Shown here one piece after another: positions 1-17,500 of a stretch of 64,000 nucleotides of DNA. This stretch comes from Pempheris klunzingeri (taxonomy: Eukaryota; Chordata; Actinopteri; Acropomatiformes; Pempheridae), in NCBI RefSeq assembly GCF_042242105.1, contig NC_092026.1, forward strand, positions 18,888,691-18,952,690. The letters run 5' to 3'. A program made the translations under genes and the position numbers. Each line of letters starts with the position of its first letter. Position 1 is the stretch's first letter. A model generated the notes under the pieces. That model worked only from the letters and a program-made list of their open reading frames with translations, had not been told where the DNA came from and did no database searches.

Positions 1-160
1 AGGTCCGGTTGGGACCTGAATGTATACTTGATTTATTTTATAATGTCACATATTTTGTACATTGCACTGATCCTGTGATCCTCATATGCACAGGTTAATT
101 GATCAACATTTTTTTGATGATTCTGATGAGGGATTGTTTGATCTCTCTTGTTTCGGACAG

Positions 161-6241
<6,081 letters not shown>

Positions 6242-7500
6242 TGGAGCTGTGCCTTCATTGTGACAACACTGTATGGAAAAGAGTCTGGGCTGGGGCAAAG
6301 GGAGGGGCGGGTTTTATAATGCTCTCACTGTTTGTTTGTTTGTCGTTGTCGTCGTTGTAGTCACCAAATGATAGCAAAGCATTTTGCCACTATTTCAGTT
6401 TGTTTTACTAACATTTTTATTTTCTATGCATCATCTGAAATGTGTACAGTCTGTATAAATGTTGGGGTTTTGTTTTGTTTGTTTTTTTTTGCCTCTTTGG
6501 AACTTGAGAGAATGTGTTGAACTGATTTGTAGTTTTTCTGCCACAGGACTGGCAAGGTAACGGAAAGCCTAGCTGTGCCTTTTTTTTTTTTTCTAATAGA
6601 ACCATCAAGCCATCAGTGTTTTGTCGAAGGTTGAATTGTATGTGGATAATGGGCAAAAAATGAGGAGTTCCTATCTAAACATGAACAATTTAGAGCAAGC
6701 AGCAATCTGTTTCAAAAACAGAGGTGATCTTAAGAAGGTCTTAGTAAGGCCTGTGCTCAGTCTTGTGTCTGTAATCATTCTGACTGAGAGCGCCGCTCTT
6801 TTTAAATGTGTCTGGATCGATACTCCTCAAATGTAGCGCCAGTTGGCCGTGTCTGGTAGCAATGAAATGTGTACAGTATGTTTTAGTTTCTGTGTTAAGC
6901 CATATATGTATTCACAGAAAAGGATCGAAGGCGTTAGTTGTTTTTGTTTTTTTATCCTAAGTGACTTAATTCAACTGAACAATCAACTTAAATGTATCTT
7001 TGTCTAGAAAAGATGCTGTCTTGGGCTGCCTTTCTAGTTTAAAGGACATCAGTGTACAGTAGTGTTACTGTTTGGCTCCAGGTTTTACTTGCTTAATTTC
7101 AAGCCAACTCAGGTCCTTAATTCCTCACAGCAATGCCAAATACACGCAAACCTGCCTTATTTGCTAACTAAATTTGCTTTTTTTTTTATTTGTAGAATAT
7201 GAATTGGGGAAGGGTGCCACTTTTTTTTTGCTGTATGTCAGTAAATGCCACCTCCCTCTTTTGTGGTGGCTCGATCAAACATTTTTATTATTGTGGAAAA
7301 GAAATCAGGAATGATGATGATGATGTCAATTATTTGGTAAGGGAATGATGTCAAGATTGCTAAAATATTTGGGTTTTGTAAAGAAAAAAAGGTTACACCA
7401 GTCACCATTGTTTTTAAGTGCCTTTTTTTAATTTCAACACATTCACATTTGCAATTCTGTATTGCTGAAATTATTTATTGAATAAACAATGAAAACAATT
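6242..7500 (+). other. itgb1: itgb1 3' UTR
   Basis: A/T-rich trailer following the A-type stop, with several T runs and no open frame of note. It ends just past a canonical AATAAA. Length about 1.2 kb. Confidence 0.8.
7481..7486 (+). terminator. Polyadenylation signal of itgb1
   Basis: Canonical AATAAA in TTATTGAATAAACAATG, about 1.24 kb after the stop codon. It is the first perfect signal in a plausible position. Confidence 0.75.
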
Positions 7501-8340
7501 AACCCCTATATTTTTTAATGATATTGTGCAATTACTGTTTTGTGGATGTGTTATTCTACTTACTGGTGTGTCCATTAGTCTCCATAGTTAACCTTATCAG
7601 GAAGCATCTCATTAATGTACATACAGTCATTTGGAGTTGGGATGTAGACAGATTATGTGCTTTTGTCCTTGAGAAAAAACTCAGGACAAAGATAATCCAG
7701 ACAAATGGAAGCCAATGAGTCAACCACACGAATTATTTGAAGAATTAAAATTATATTGGCTCAAATCTTGGACTAAATTATCTCTTAAAATCCCTTTAAA
7801 TGGCTTTAAATGTTCGCGTGTGTCCTGGTGTAGAACGTTTGCTGAATGTTCACCGAACTATTAATGTTTTTATAAGAGTGCAGCATCTGTATGGTAGTTC
7901 CAGTCATCCATCTAAAAACAGGAGCATGTTGGAAAGCTCTCTGTTTCAAGGTGTACAGCCGCCCACATTTATCTGTTTATGACAAACATGGAGGAAACAT
8001 CAAGTGGAATTAAGTTATTTCGTCTGTGTTTTACTCCCACTGACTTTTCAGAAATAACATTAGACTAACATGTTATTGAGCTGAAGGGTAACGGTGTTAT
8101 TTCTCCTCATGAAAAACTCAAGATGTGCATTAAAAAGAATGTTGGACTGTGGTGATCTGTCACTTGTTACACGCCCATTTTAATCTAAAATAGACATAAT
8201 TTCCCACAAAGAGACGCTTCACTGTTAGATAAGTTACAGAAAGAGGTGAGTAAGTATAAGCGGAAGTCTGAGTTAAAAAAAACAATAACTAAATGGACGC
8301 AAAAAAAGACTTTAGAAATTAGCCAAATGGCTAAAGACCA
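7501..8340. other. Spacer downstream of itgb1
   Basis: No recognisable gene. A short frame at 7800-7982 shows no family signature. The sequence is A/T-rich until the GC shift near 8340. Confidence 0.6.
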
Positions 8341-8359
8341 GACCTCGCCGTGACTCTCT

Positions 8360-8480
8360 CCCTCAGCCAATCACGTTGCGTTCCAGCCCCCGTGGATCGT
8401 GACGTCACAAGCCCAGGGGCTCTCCACAGGTGATTGGTGGCCCGGGCTGGCCAATCAGAGGCCGCGTTTTACAGCAAAGT
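8360..8480 (+). promoter_or_regulatory. CRE plus triple CCAAT promoter-like segment
   Basis: Within about 90 bp there is a CCAAT (8367-8371), a perfect palindromic CRE TGACGTCA (8400-8407), an inverted CCAAT (ATTGG, 8433-8437) and another CCAAT in GGCCAATCAGAGG (8451-8455). Local CpG and GC content rise sharply over the flanks. This combination of NF-Y and CREB/ATF sites is typical of housekeeping promoters. It lies 5.9 kb upstream of the epc1 start codon. It could be an alternative epc1 promoter or belong to an unrecognised transcript. Confidence 0.6.
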
Positions 8481-8825
8481 TGTTAACCCCCAACAGTAGC
8501 ACTTTGGTTTCCACCTCTCTAGTTTCAGCTGCTTCACACCGACAGGAAAACACAGACTTTTTTTCCCCCCCGACCGATAAACGCCGTTTGACGAGGCGGA
8601 TATTAAACGGACAGCGGCTGTTTCTGCCAGGATACCGGCTCACCGTCCGGCTTTTATCATAAAACCCAAGAAGAAGAAGTAGCTGTGGCTAACGTTAATG
8701 TTAGTTGGCTCCCTCTCTTGCTAGCTGCGTCGTGTTGCCTGGCGTTTTTTTTTTAACTTCTGACTTGCAGAAATGTTGCCCATCTGTCTGTAAATCCATC
8801 GACTGTGTGCTGAATGATCCTCTTG
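8480..8825 (+). other. Candidate first exon of an unassigned + strand transcript
   Basis: GC-rich sequence directly downstream of the CRE/CCAAT cluster, ending at a strong donor (CTTG|GTGAGT at 8826). The 5' limit is a guess. One frame stays open from about 8705 to the donor (LQKCCPSVCKSIDCVLNDPL) but has no in-frame ATG. The first ATG near the end (8773) is stopped after six codons. It may be an untranslated leader exon. Confidence 0.4.
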
Positions 8826-10883
8826 GTGAGTATTTTTTTTTTTTCTTTTTTTTTTTTGGTGTGATGTTTTTAACTTGGGTCGATGGTCGCCAGAGAGAGG
8901 CCCATCGTGAATAGTGTTTCTGGCATCAGATGATTTCATACACGCAATCAAATTCCTGGCTGGTCAGCTGGATGCAATTCAGCACTAAAACCACAAGTTC
9001 CTGATCACTTTGTCAGCTGTCGAAGCGAGGAGTTATTGTGATGTCGATCGATTCAGGGGCAGGAAATGTTTTTCATTGTGTTAAACAAAAATCTAGTTCA
9101 CAGCTTGTTACATTACTGTCGAAATTATAACGTCGGAAAGCTGATCTCGCTGCTAGGGAGAGAAAACATCAGCAGAGGGAGGAGGTGAAGAGTCGATGAG
9201 GGCTTCAGACATAATTTTAGCATGATTTCATACGAGGGTTTTTCATCATCTTGGTTGGAAATGTAACATTGTTGGATCATGGGTTTAGGGTGTGTGGCTA
9301 AACAGTGCCAGGCAGCCTCTGTGGTCTGTCAGGGAACTGCTTGGCCCTGGCCTGCTTGGGTCTGGATCCTTCATATCCCCTGCATTATCTGGCTGTAACC
9401 CCCAGTAGTTCCCTTCCTCACCCTCTCCCTACATGGTCTCGAAAAGGGGGGAAGACTTCAGTAAGTGATTGAGCCTCCCTTTAAAGATGAAGTTTGGAGG
9501 ACCTGCAGCCAGCCAGGGGGAGAGCTGCCTCATGGTGACTAGCAGTGGCCGTAGTGCTCTCATCGGTTAATATTACTTGGTAAAAGCCTGCTGAGGAGAC
9601 CACACTGGCAGGGTTTACCACACCAGCTCAACCAGTGAGCTGTGAATCAGAAAAGTACAGTAAATTGGGTATCCTGTGATTGTGTAAAGTCTTTGCGTAT
9701 TGTGGGACAAACCCCACCCTCATGGGACATTTGTAAGCCTGCACAAACTATGTGAGGTATGAGATTATTGTTTTTGTTAGGTTGAGGTGGCCTGTTTGTA
9801 GCTTTAGGTGTTTCACTGAGGTTTTAGAGGCTTAAATGACAAGGTCACAAACATTAATTTGGAAGATTAAAATCTCTCACCGTAGCTTTTGTCATGTTTG
9901 CGTAATCATAGTCAAATTTCAGGTATATAGACGGAAATCTGAGGGCTTCATGGCCAATGCAGTGTACAACAATCTCTGTCGCTTGACCGTCGAATTGGAT
10001 AAGGAATTACTCCCCCAAACACCCCTTTAACAGGAAGAAACTTCAGGAAGAAACTGGCTCATTGGGACACCGAAGCCCTGTCTGCAGACTGCAGAATGAT
10101 TGCCTTTTCACTAATTCATAATTTAGCTTATCTGCAAATTATTTCATGGCATTCATCAACAATACAGCTTAACAGAACGTAGCAGACATGTTAATTCACG
10201 TTAATAACACGCACATATGCCATAATATCCCAGCAACGGGCACAACTGCCAGACAGAACAGGAAAAATGTCTGAAGACGGCATTCATCTCAATGTTGCTG
10301 ACACTGTAGTGATAATGTGTCACAAGGAGGGTTAGGATGATGGGGAACTCTGATGAATCAATAAATGTGGATAAAGGTATCAGTGAATGTCAGTAGTGTT
10401 GTCCTGAATGAAAACGGCTAGTTATGTTCATCCAATAGATCAATGTTGAAATACAAATTCTTATCCTGGGGTTTCATCTGCCTCAGCACCCATGATCACA
10501 TTAGTGCTTTGCATAATGGAGCTCCATCGCGATAATAAATGCACATGAATTTGGTTGATCCTCTGTTTGAGAGATAGCTCAACTATACAACAGCTTCCTT
10601 TGGAGACAGCTCACAGCTGTTAGAAAACGTGTCTCTGCAGGGTCTCTGAATCCTCAGATACAGAGACCTCTAGTGGCATTCATAGACAGCGTTGGCTTTG
10701 TGACCACGAATCACCCTCCTTTTTTACATTTTACACATTTTTTTTGACCCAGTGGTTACATAACCAGACATGAGTCTGCAGCCATGATCATTATGCCGCT
10801 AACACGCTGAAGTGTAGCACTCATAATGGTTAGCATGTTCACCGTCGATTTCAATGTTTCGCTTTCTAACATTTACCAATTAG

Positions 10884-10900
10884 CATAAGGCAAAGTACAG
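10884..10900 (+). repeat. SINE target-site duplication, left copy
   Basis: CATAAGGCAAAGTACAG, identical over 17 bp to the copy right of the SINE. Confidence 0.95.
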
Positions 10901-11092
10901 GTCCGGCCGGTAGCGCAGTGGATAATTGCGCTTGCCATCGGCCTGGGGAACCCGGGTTCGACTCCCTCCCAGTCCCGGCTACCAAAAATGGGCGAGGGTT
11001 GCGTCAGAAAGGGCATCACGCATAACGGCAAAATCTACAAGCGGATTATCTGCTGCGGTGACCCCAGAAGGGAGCAGCCAGAAAAAGGACAA
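10901..11092 (+). mobile_element. tRNA-derived SINE, V-SINE-like
   Basis: It has perfect RNA polymerase III internal promoters: A box TAGCGCAGTGG (10911-10921) and B box GGTTCGACTCC. These are followed by a GTCAGAAAGGGCATC core and a TGCTGCGGTGACCCCAGAAG tail, the arrangement of fish tRNA SINEs with the V-type core. It is bounded by an exact 17-bp target-site duplication. It is not a functional tRNA gene, because no complete cloverleaf follows. Confidence 0.92.
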
Positions 11093-11109
11093 CATAAGGC
11101 AAAGTACAG
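11093..11109 (+). repeat. SINE target-site duplication, right copy
   Basis: CATAAGGCAAAGTACAG, the perfect 17-bp partner. It shows LINE-type target-primed insertion with no divergence since. Confidence 0.95.
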
Positions 11110-11419
11110 ATAGACTGATATACTTTATATATATGGGAAATATACTATGGGAAATTCAGGTTTTCAGTAGCTCACACAGTCGATTAACAAACAATGAAAT
11201 GGACAAATGATAAATAAAAGTTATAAAATTCAGTGGGAAGAGTGGGTCGACTGCCCTCGACTTTCCATCCTGTTGCAACGCAAGTTGTGCTTCTCTCGTG
11301 CATTAAACTTTGTCCCAAACTCTACTCCCAAAAACACACATGATGCATAACGAACCGTAGGAGCTACAAGGAAGTGCTGCCACGTAGTACATCATTTATA
11401 TCTCACTGAAATCTGTAGC

Positions 11420-11968
11420 CATAGACTGTACAAAAGAATGGAGATACCCATTAGTTTGTGGACTGCTGTTTTGAAGCCTGGAGTATGGCATTTAAGGCGT
11501 AGCCATCTTGTTTTTATGGCAGTTATCATCTTGATTTTGGAGCCAGAAGTTACTCATGTGTTGTTGTTGTTGTTGTTTTTTTCTCCCCCTCTACCTCTGA
11601 TTGGTTAAGTTACGGCATGACAAGGCCCTAATTGGTTAGTCACAAGTGAGTCCCGCCCTAAAGCGTTCCCTGCTTTACGGTCTATTTTTCTCTAAATGGG
11701 ACCATAATTTACTAAATGAACATCCTGCTGTATTGAAGAAAACATGAAACTAGCAATTGAGATCATAAACTCATTAAGAAAATGTTTACTGAGGTAATAA
11801 ATCTAGTGAGAAGTCAGCTCATTTTCTCATAGACTTCCATACAATCAGTCTTCTGTTTGGAGACAGTGGAGTCGTCCGCTACTGGCCTTTAGAGAGACTG
11901 CAGGTTTAAGCATTGGCTTCACTTTTAACACCTGGAAGCTGCGTCCACTTCATTTTATACAGTCTATG
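11420..11968. mobile_element. Inverted-repeat non-autonomous transposon, copy 1
   Basis: Begins CATAGACTGTACAAAA and ends TTTTATACAGTCTATG, a 16-bp terminal inverted repeat with one mismatch. The 549-bp interior has no coding capacity. A decayed second copy in the same orientation lies near 42.77-43.23 kb. I found no obvious target-site duplication, so the superfamily is left open. Confidence 0.8.
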
Positions 11969-12399
11969 ATTACAGTTGAGGCTGATGGGAATATCCATTA
12001 GTTTTGAAGGCATCTAGAGTTAAACTGAAGTATTGGATAATTCTGATCTGTAGATGGCGCTAGATAAAAAAAAAAACGCCAAAGGTGTTTCATTTCCAAA
12101 ATTTCATTTCATTTCAAAACAGAAAACTTTGCATGTCATTAGCCTCTCATTGGCCAAATGTGTAACATTTAAACACAATGTCCCTTTTGTTCTCCACATT
12201 TACTGTCGGCCTGTTTTCATACAAATAATCAGCTTCACCATCGGCCAGAACTTGTCTCTTAATTGTCAGCAGATTTTGTGCCTCCTTCCTGCTCATGGTT
12301 TGCAGCATTGCAGACAGAAAACACAAATGGCTTAGGAATCAAACAATCCTTTTTCTGTGGTGATGCCCATGAGCACAGCCAGGTGTGGTTGTTGGGGGC

Positions 12400-12419
12400 G
12401 GGGGGGGGGGGGGGGGGGG
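12400..12419 (+). repeat. Poly-G tract
   Basis: Twenty consecutive G residues, preceded by GGGGGC. It could form a G-quadruplex, or it could be a sequencing or assembly weak point. Confidence 0.85.
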
Positions 12420-12674
12420 TCAGACCAGGCTGACAATTATGATCAGGTGGTGGACAAATGTTTTGTGTCTTTGCTCCGCCCAGGCGACCCTCTGCTAAAC
12501 CTCTTTTTAATTAACAAGTGAGAAATCTTGGATTCTTCTTTAATCTGCCTTGCACTCCACTTAGTTTTATTTTTTAACAGAGTTGTCTTTATATTTTTCA
12601 AAGCTTTGTGTTCCTGTAGACCATCAAAAGTCCAGATTTTTGGCTAAATGTTTCTTGTTGCTCTTGGCTCTCAG

Positions 12675-12764
12675 GTCGTCCCAATGAAGTCAGTGGATTT
12701 AATGATGAAAAGAATACCACCGTTTCCCTGGGTGGACCCTGGCTAAACCCAATGTCATCAACAG
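12675..12764 (+). other. Candidate 90-bp exon of an unassigned transcript
   Basis: Bounded by a textbook acceptor (CTCTTGGCTCTCAG) and donor (ACAG|GTAAGT). Joined to the leader exon ending at 8825, one frame stays open across the junction and reads GRPNEVSGFNDEKNTTV then SLGGPWLNPMSSTG. I do not recognise this peptide. In another frame an ATG at 12686 opens a 20-codon frame ending in TAA inside the exon, as in an upstream ORF. It could be an untranslated 5' exon of epc1 or part of a separate gene or lncRNA. Confidence 0.45.
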
Positions 12765-13980
12765 GTAAGTTGTTTTGATGATACTACGGTGTTATTCTGA
12801 CCTTGATAAACATTTAGCTCTACGTTTGACTTCTCAATTCACTTCCCCAACTCTGTGGGGTCAAACGCTAATCTCACCAACAGTCCAGTGAGACAGACGT
12901 GGTACAATTGTGGGGTTGACTCTGCTGGAGGCACCCAAACTGAATGATGTGTGCACTCGCGGAGCCGTACCGTGTTTTGGATTCAGCAAATGGTGCATGC
13001 GGTGTGCTTTTGTACCACATTCATGTTGGTGTCCTGAAAGTCTGATCCTTTGGCTGGCAGACCAGAAGAGGGCAACATTGCACAAGTGGTGAGCGTGTTG
13101 CCATGAAGTCCTTCACCTGGAGTAAACATTTTTTTTTTTTTTATTATTATAGTGGGCTGTTATGAGCTCACCAGATAAGGTTCAGTGGGTCTGAATAGTT
13201 TTGTCAGGTCAGTTCGTAGGAACAGTTATTCTCTGGTATTTAAGGCGCTGGCCTGTAGTTGATAATGTCTTACCCTCAGTTTTGCAGCAAAGCATAAAAC
13301 CACCTACCATAACATAAATATTCAGAGTAAAATGGGATTTTACTCAAACTAGGAATAATTAATAAGAATAATAGTAATAGGATTTTTTATTTTTTACTGT
13401 TTTATACTGTTGTTTTCCAAGGGTAGTCTGTGCATTAAGCTACACATTTAACAATAATTTCTAATATAAATGCATGATTAAAAGGAAAAGTTACACAGTA
13501 GAATAAACTTGGACAGATGAGGTTTGATATTTTTTTTTTTTTCCACGATTTGAGATGTCTGGTAAAAACATGCGCGGATATGACAGGGATATGTAATATT
13601 AAAAAAAATATTGGAGTCAATTATAAATTAGTAGCACCAAATATGGGTGAAATGATGCTGCTGATCACTGCTGCAAATTTTTACAAAATTCGAGACATTA
13701 ATTATAACTTAATTATTTGATATGCACATGTGAAGCGGTGTTTTTTATTTAATAATTGATTATTGTATCTATTTTGGCTTATATTGTTAATTTTCATGTG
13801 GTAATTAAATGCATGTTGTCTTTTGCTCAGTTTTTAAGTACTTATTTAGTATTTTATTTAGATGCTCCATGACTGCAATCCATTAATTTCTAAGTTCTTG
13901 TGTTTTCGCGCTATATATTTCGGCCATGCCTAATGTTTATTTCAATAATTTATGTCTATGTGTGGATAGGAGTTAGTTTG
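12765..13980. other. Spacer between the 90-bp exon and the epc1 promoter
   Basis: Very A/T-rich from 13.1 to 13.9 kb. No convincing gene is visible. Confidence 0.6.
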
Positions 13981-13984
13981 CAAG

Positions 13985-14356
13985 AAATGCCCCCTTCCCC
14001 CCACCCCCGCAACGCGCAAGCGCCCGGGATGGTGTGGGAATGGTCGGTCCGCGAACTGGGGGTTGGACCGCTCCGAGCCAAACACAGCAAAAGAGTTTTA
14101 AATGTCCGCCATGTTGTCCATGGCGCACTGAACCAACGATAGGGAGCGGAGCGTCAGAAAAAAACAGTCCGAGAGAGAGCGACCAAGATCCGGGCCTTCC
14201 CCCGGCTCCGTTGGCGACGCCCTAAATACAAGCTACCACCACTCGAACGTTAGAATAGGGAATAACCGCACAGAAACATCCATGAAAGCTCCACTCGGTA
14301 CCGTTGTGAATATTAGGAGATCCGATAGATTTATATTGCATCTCGAATTGTGAAAA
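13985..14356 (+). promoter_or_regulatory. epc1: epc1 CpG-rich promoter and 5' UTR
   Basis: GC and CpG content jump from A/T-rich flanks, for example AACGCGCAAGCGCCCGGG near 14.01 kb, and stay high through 14.78 kb. There is no TATA box in a useful position. A YY1-type motif CCGCCATGTTG lies at 14106-14116. A second, AAAATGGCCGCC, lies at 14615-14626 just inside intron 1. The transcription start cannot be fixed from sequence alone. Confidence 0.7.
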
Positions 14357-14509
14357 ATGAGTAAATTGTCGTTTCGGGCACGGGCGCTGGACGCTTCCAA
14401 GCCACTACCCGTCTTCCGTTGTGAGGATTTACCCGACCTACACGAATATGCATCCATTAACCGGGCCGTGCCGCAGATGCCTACGGGGATGGAGAAAGAA
14501 GAGGAATCG
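14357..14509 (+). CDS. epc1: epc1 exon 1 (residues 1-51)
   Basis: Starts at the only ATG giving MSKLSFRARA and ends VPQMPTGMEKEEES at donor GTATGC, phase 0. It is the most conserved part of the EPcA domain and appears identical to human EPC1. Confidence 0.98.
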
Positions 14510-17500
14510 GTATGCTTTAACCCGTCCGAAAATGTGAAAATGTGTGCTTTTGGTTTATTTTTTTATTTTTAAATGATCACAGGCGTCCCTCTTTTTTTCT
14601 GCGCAAGCTTTCACAAAATGGCCGCCAATTTTCTCAGGAGAAACACGACGGATTTCGGGCTCAAACGGCGCGTACGCGGGGCCCGGAGGATCGTTTGGGC
14701 TGAGCGGGGATGCGCGGTGTCGTTATGGGGTAAAAATGCCCGGTTTGGTGGGCTTATTTTTGCGTGAGGCGGTTTTCTGAGTACAAAGGAGTCATGTGAC
14801 TTCAGCAATTCCGACATTTTGTCATGTCTGTCAGGATGGGGCCTTGTGTTGGCGTAATTGCGAAGGACCGGGGCAAGGGGGAGCTAGTGATTTCAGATTA
14901 TGTGGCATCTGTGCCACCACCGCACAGAAATGTCAACAGTGCTGCCATGCATTGAGGAAAAGCTCGGCCTCGGTCATCTACAGCAGGATGTGGTGCATGG
15001 TTACGTGTGTGTGCTGACATTATTGTGTTTAGCTTCGGTGCGGGCTCTTAGCACTCTGACATGTCATGCAATTGTCTACATGTGATGCTGCCCTTCATGT
15101 TTATTTGTATGGAGGCTGTGTGTGTGTGTGTGTGTATTATGCAGCTGTTTAACAAGTAAATCCACTGTACAATAAATGCACTGGGTTAATTATACTGCCT
15201 GGGTAGCTGTCAGATGTATTTAATCACCCTCTAACCTGGAGAGGTTTGTCTTCATATATTTTTAACCTCTCACAGTGGACATGGTGGTTTCTCAGGATGG
15301 CCGTTGTCATGGCAATAGCTGTATCCCTGATTCTCCCGGTGTTTACGTTTGATTTTTCCAGATGTGAACATTAAATTGCACAAACTGAATCCTCCTGCGC
15401 TTCAATTTGACAACTTCCGCCAGTTATTTCGGTAGATTATTGTCTGTACTTTGTACCCCCCCTCCCTTCTTTAATAGTATTGACATTTTAGTTGGCAGGA
15501 GAGACTGTGATATTTTCAGGTGACGTTCAGGGATGTACGAACGACTGAAGCAGGTAGATAAACAAAGTCTGCTGCCTCCTCATGGTTATGCTGCCTCCCA
15601 TGGGGGTATCTGTAGGAAGTAGGGTGGTTGTTTCTGAACGTACCCCATGGGAATTTTACTGTTTGCGCAACCATTTTTCCCATATCAATTATTAGATAAC
15701 AGCTGTTATTCTAGGTCCTTTTTAAGCTACATATTTGGTTCTCCAGGAGTACAGTTTTGCAGCTGATCAAGCAGTCCAGACTGAGATTTAAAAATGGAAG
15801 CAAATAAATAGGGGCTGTCACTACAGGTGCTCACGGTGGTCCATATTGTTGTCGTTCACTGAGAGTGTGTTGCAGCCAGTCTGCCTCCCTGCTCCGGTGA
15901 ATGCTCGGTGTCAGGGGTTCAGTGTGTCAGATGGCACAGCAGGCTGGCAGACCAGCGGCACGTGGCGCTCAGGAGGAGATCAGGGCAGCAGCAGCAGCAG
16001 CAGCAGGAGGAGGAGGCGGAGGGGGTTACTGTCACTTCAAAGTCTGTGCTCTGCTCAGCTGGAGTGCTCGGTTATGTAACGATTATATTATCACAAGAGG
16101 TAGGCCAAGGCCTGCTGCATACCAACCGCTCAGAGTTTGGAGCCGTCTGTTATGAATTTCTCCATCAGGTGTCAGATTAAATGAGTTGCATCATTATCGG
16201 TAGACACTGTAGCTCATGCTGTTTTTATGGCTCCGTTAGCACTTAAACTATGGTGGTGTTGCATTATTTTACTGGAAGTGCATGTGAGTTTTGTGGGCCA
16301 CCACTGATTTATCCACTTTATCGATCATTATCGATAAATTATCTACACAGGGAGTGTGAGCTTGCCACCACCTCACTTACTTTAACCACCACACATGTTC
16401 AGTGGTCTGCAGGTTGAAAGTGTGGTGGCCCTTTACTTACTGACTGACTAATATAGAGATTTTAACAATGAGCTATTTGACATGGACCACAGGGCAACTT
16501 GTGCTCGCAAAGTTTGTTCAAATGAGCAGTGCAAGATTTACACTAGACTGCACGCTTGCTTTCCTTCTCACCATTGGATGTGCCTTTCGAAAGCGATTGC
16601 ACAGTCAAGCATGTGGTTTTGTACTTTTCAGGCAGTGTGTATGTAGCTTGTCTGAAGAGCCGTCATCGCCGAATCTCCCTCAGCACGTGCAGTTTGTTTG
16701 TTTTGGGCCAGACACTTTGACCTCACTTTCACCCAAACGTAAACACAAGACAGTGTCTGCGGCCCTGGTGGGAACCCACAGGCATTTGTTGTGTTAGCCT
16801 CTCTGCCAGACCTAATTTTTGTACTGGAACACACACACACACACACTGGCAGGCCACCAGTTTCTCACTGTGACCTTGCTGGGTGGGAATGTGGGGCATG
16901 TCACCTGTCCAAAGTCTCTGCAGGCTGCATGCTGTGAAATTGAAAGTTGCCTTTGTCAGCTGTTTCCCCTCTTTTCCTTTCACTGTTGACAGTTTGGTAT
17001 TGATGTGTACGTGGGCAGCGTGGGAAAGTAACACCAGCCCCCAGGCAGGTTCTAACTCCACACCAGCTAGCCAGTCCTCAGCTGGAACAACTGCTGAGAG
17101 TGACCGGCCAATTTAGGAATTTTCCAGACATTATCCTATGAATGGGTGACTATGAACGTTCCCTGTTTGTGATTAATTGGTTCCTCTTCATTATTATGCA
17201 ACAGTAGGCCTATGCTCAAGTTAGAAAAGGACTTATTTTGCCTGCCATATTAATTTGAGGAATGGAAAGTTTGTCCGCTGATGGTTGGTTACTTATACAT
17301 CTACCAGCTCCAGCCAAAAGTGCAGTCTGGTGGCTGCTGCTAATTTCCCACCCTGCTTACGCTGGGTGTTGAAAATCATCCTCTCCCACGCATAAAACCG
17401 CTTTTGTACTGTAGCCGCGTGCTCCTGACGGCACTACCCGACCATCCCCTGCGGCTGTCCATCACGTTAAGTGGCATTTACAGTGTCTGGGACAGTAGCT

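Larger units (their letters stand above)
10790..12075. repeat. Old teleost dispersed repeat interrupted by two younger insertions
   Basis: Fragments such as GGTTAGCATGTTCACC, AATTAGCATAAGGCAAAGTACAG-like sequence and, beyond 11968, TTGAGGCTGATGGGAAT and GATGGCGCTAGAT recall a very abundant fish repeat with TTAGCATG and GATGGCGCTAGA motifs. The parts are in the expected order but separated by the SINE and an inverted-repeat element. Family recognition is from memory and the boundaries are approximate. Confidence 0.55.
8826..12674. other. Possible intron with nested repeats
   Basis: Lies between the candidate leader exon and the 90-bp exon. It holds the SINE, an inverted-repeat element, pieces of an older teleost repeat and a poly-G run. 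No protein-coding gene is recognised. Confidence 0.6.

Noticed and set aside
10901..10985. tRNA gene suggested by perfect A and B boxes
   Set aside because: The downstream sequence is a SINE core and tail flanked by target-site duplications, and no complete cloverleaf is present.
10926..11210. Open frame of 94 codons
   Set aside because: It lies within the SINE and its flank and has no independent gene signature.
13061..13088. Possible third exon of the unassigned transcript (GGCAG … GTGAGC)
   Set aside because: Only 28 bp, no supporting similarity, and the surrounding sequence looks like an old repeat end.
15846..16180. Three overlapping open frames around (CAG)7 in epc1 intron 1
   Set aside because: Low-complexity reading of a microsatellite. 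No acceptor/donor pair or similarity marks an exon.
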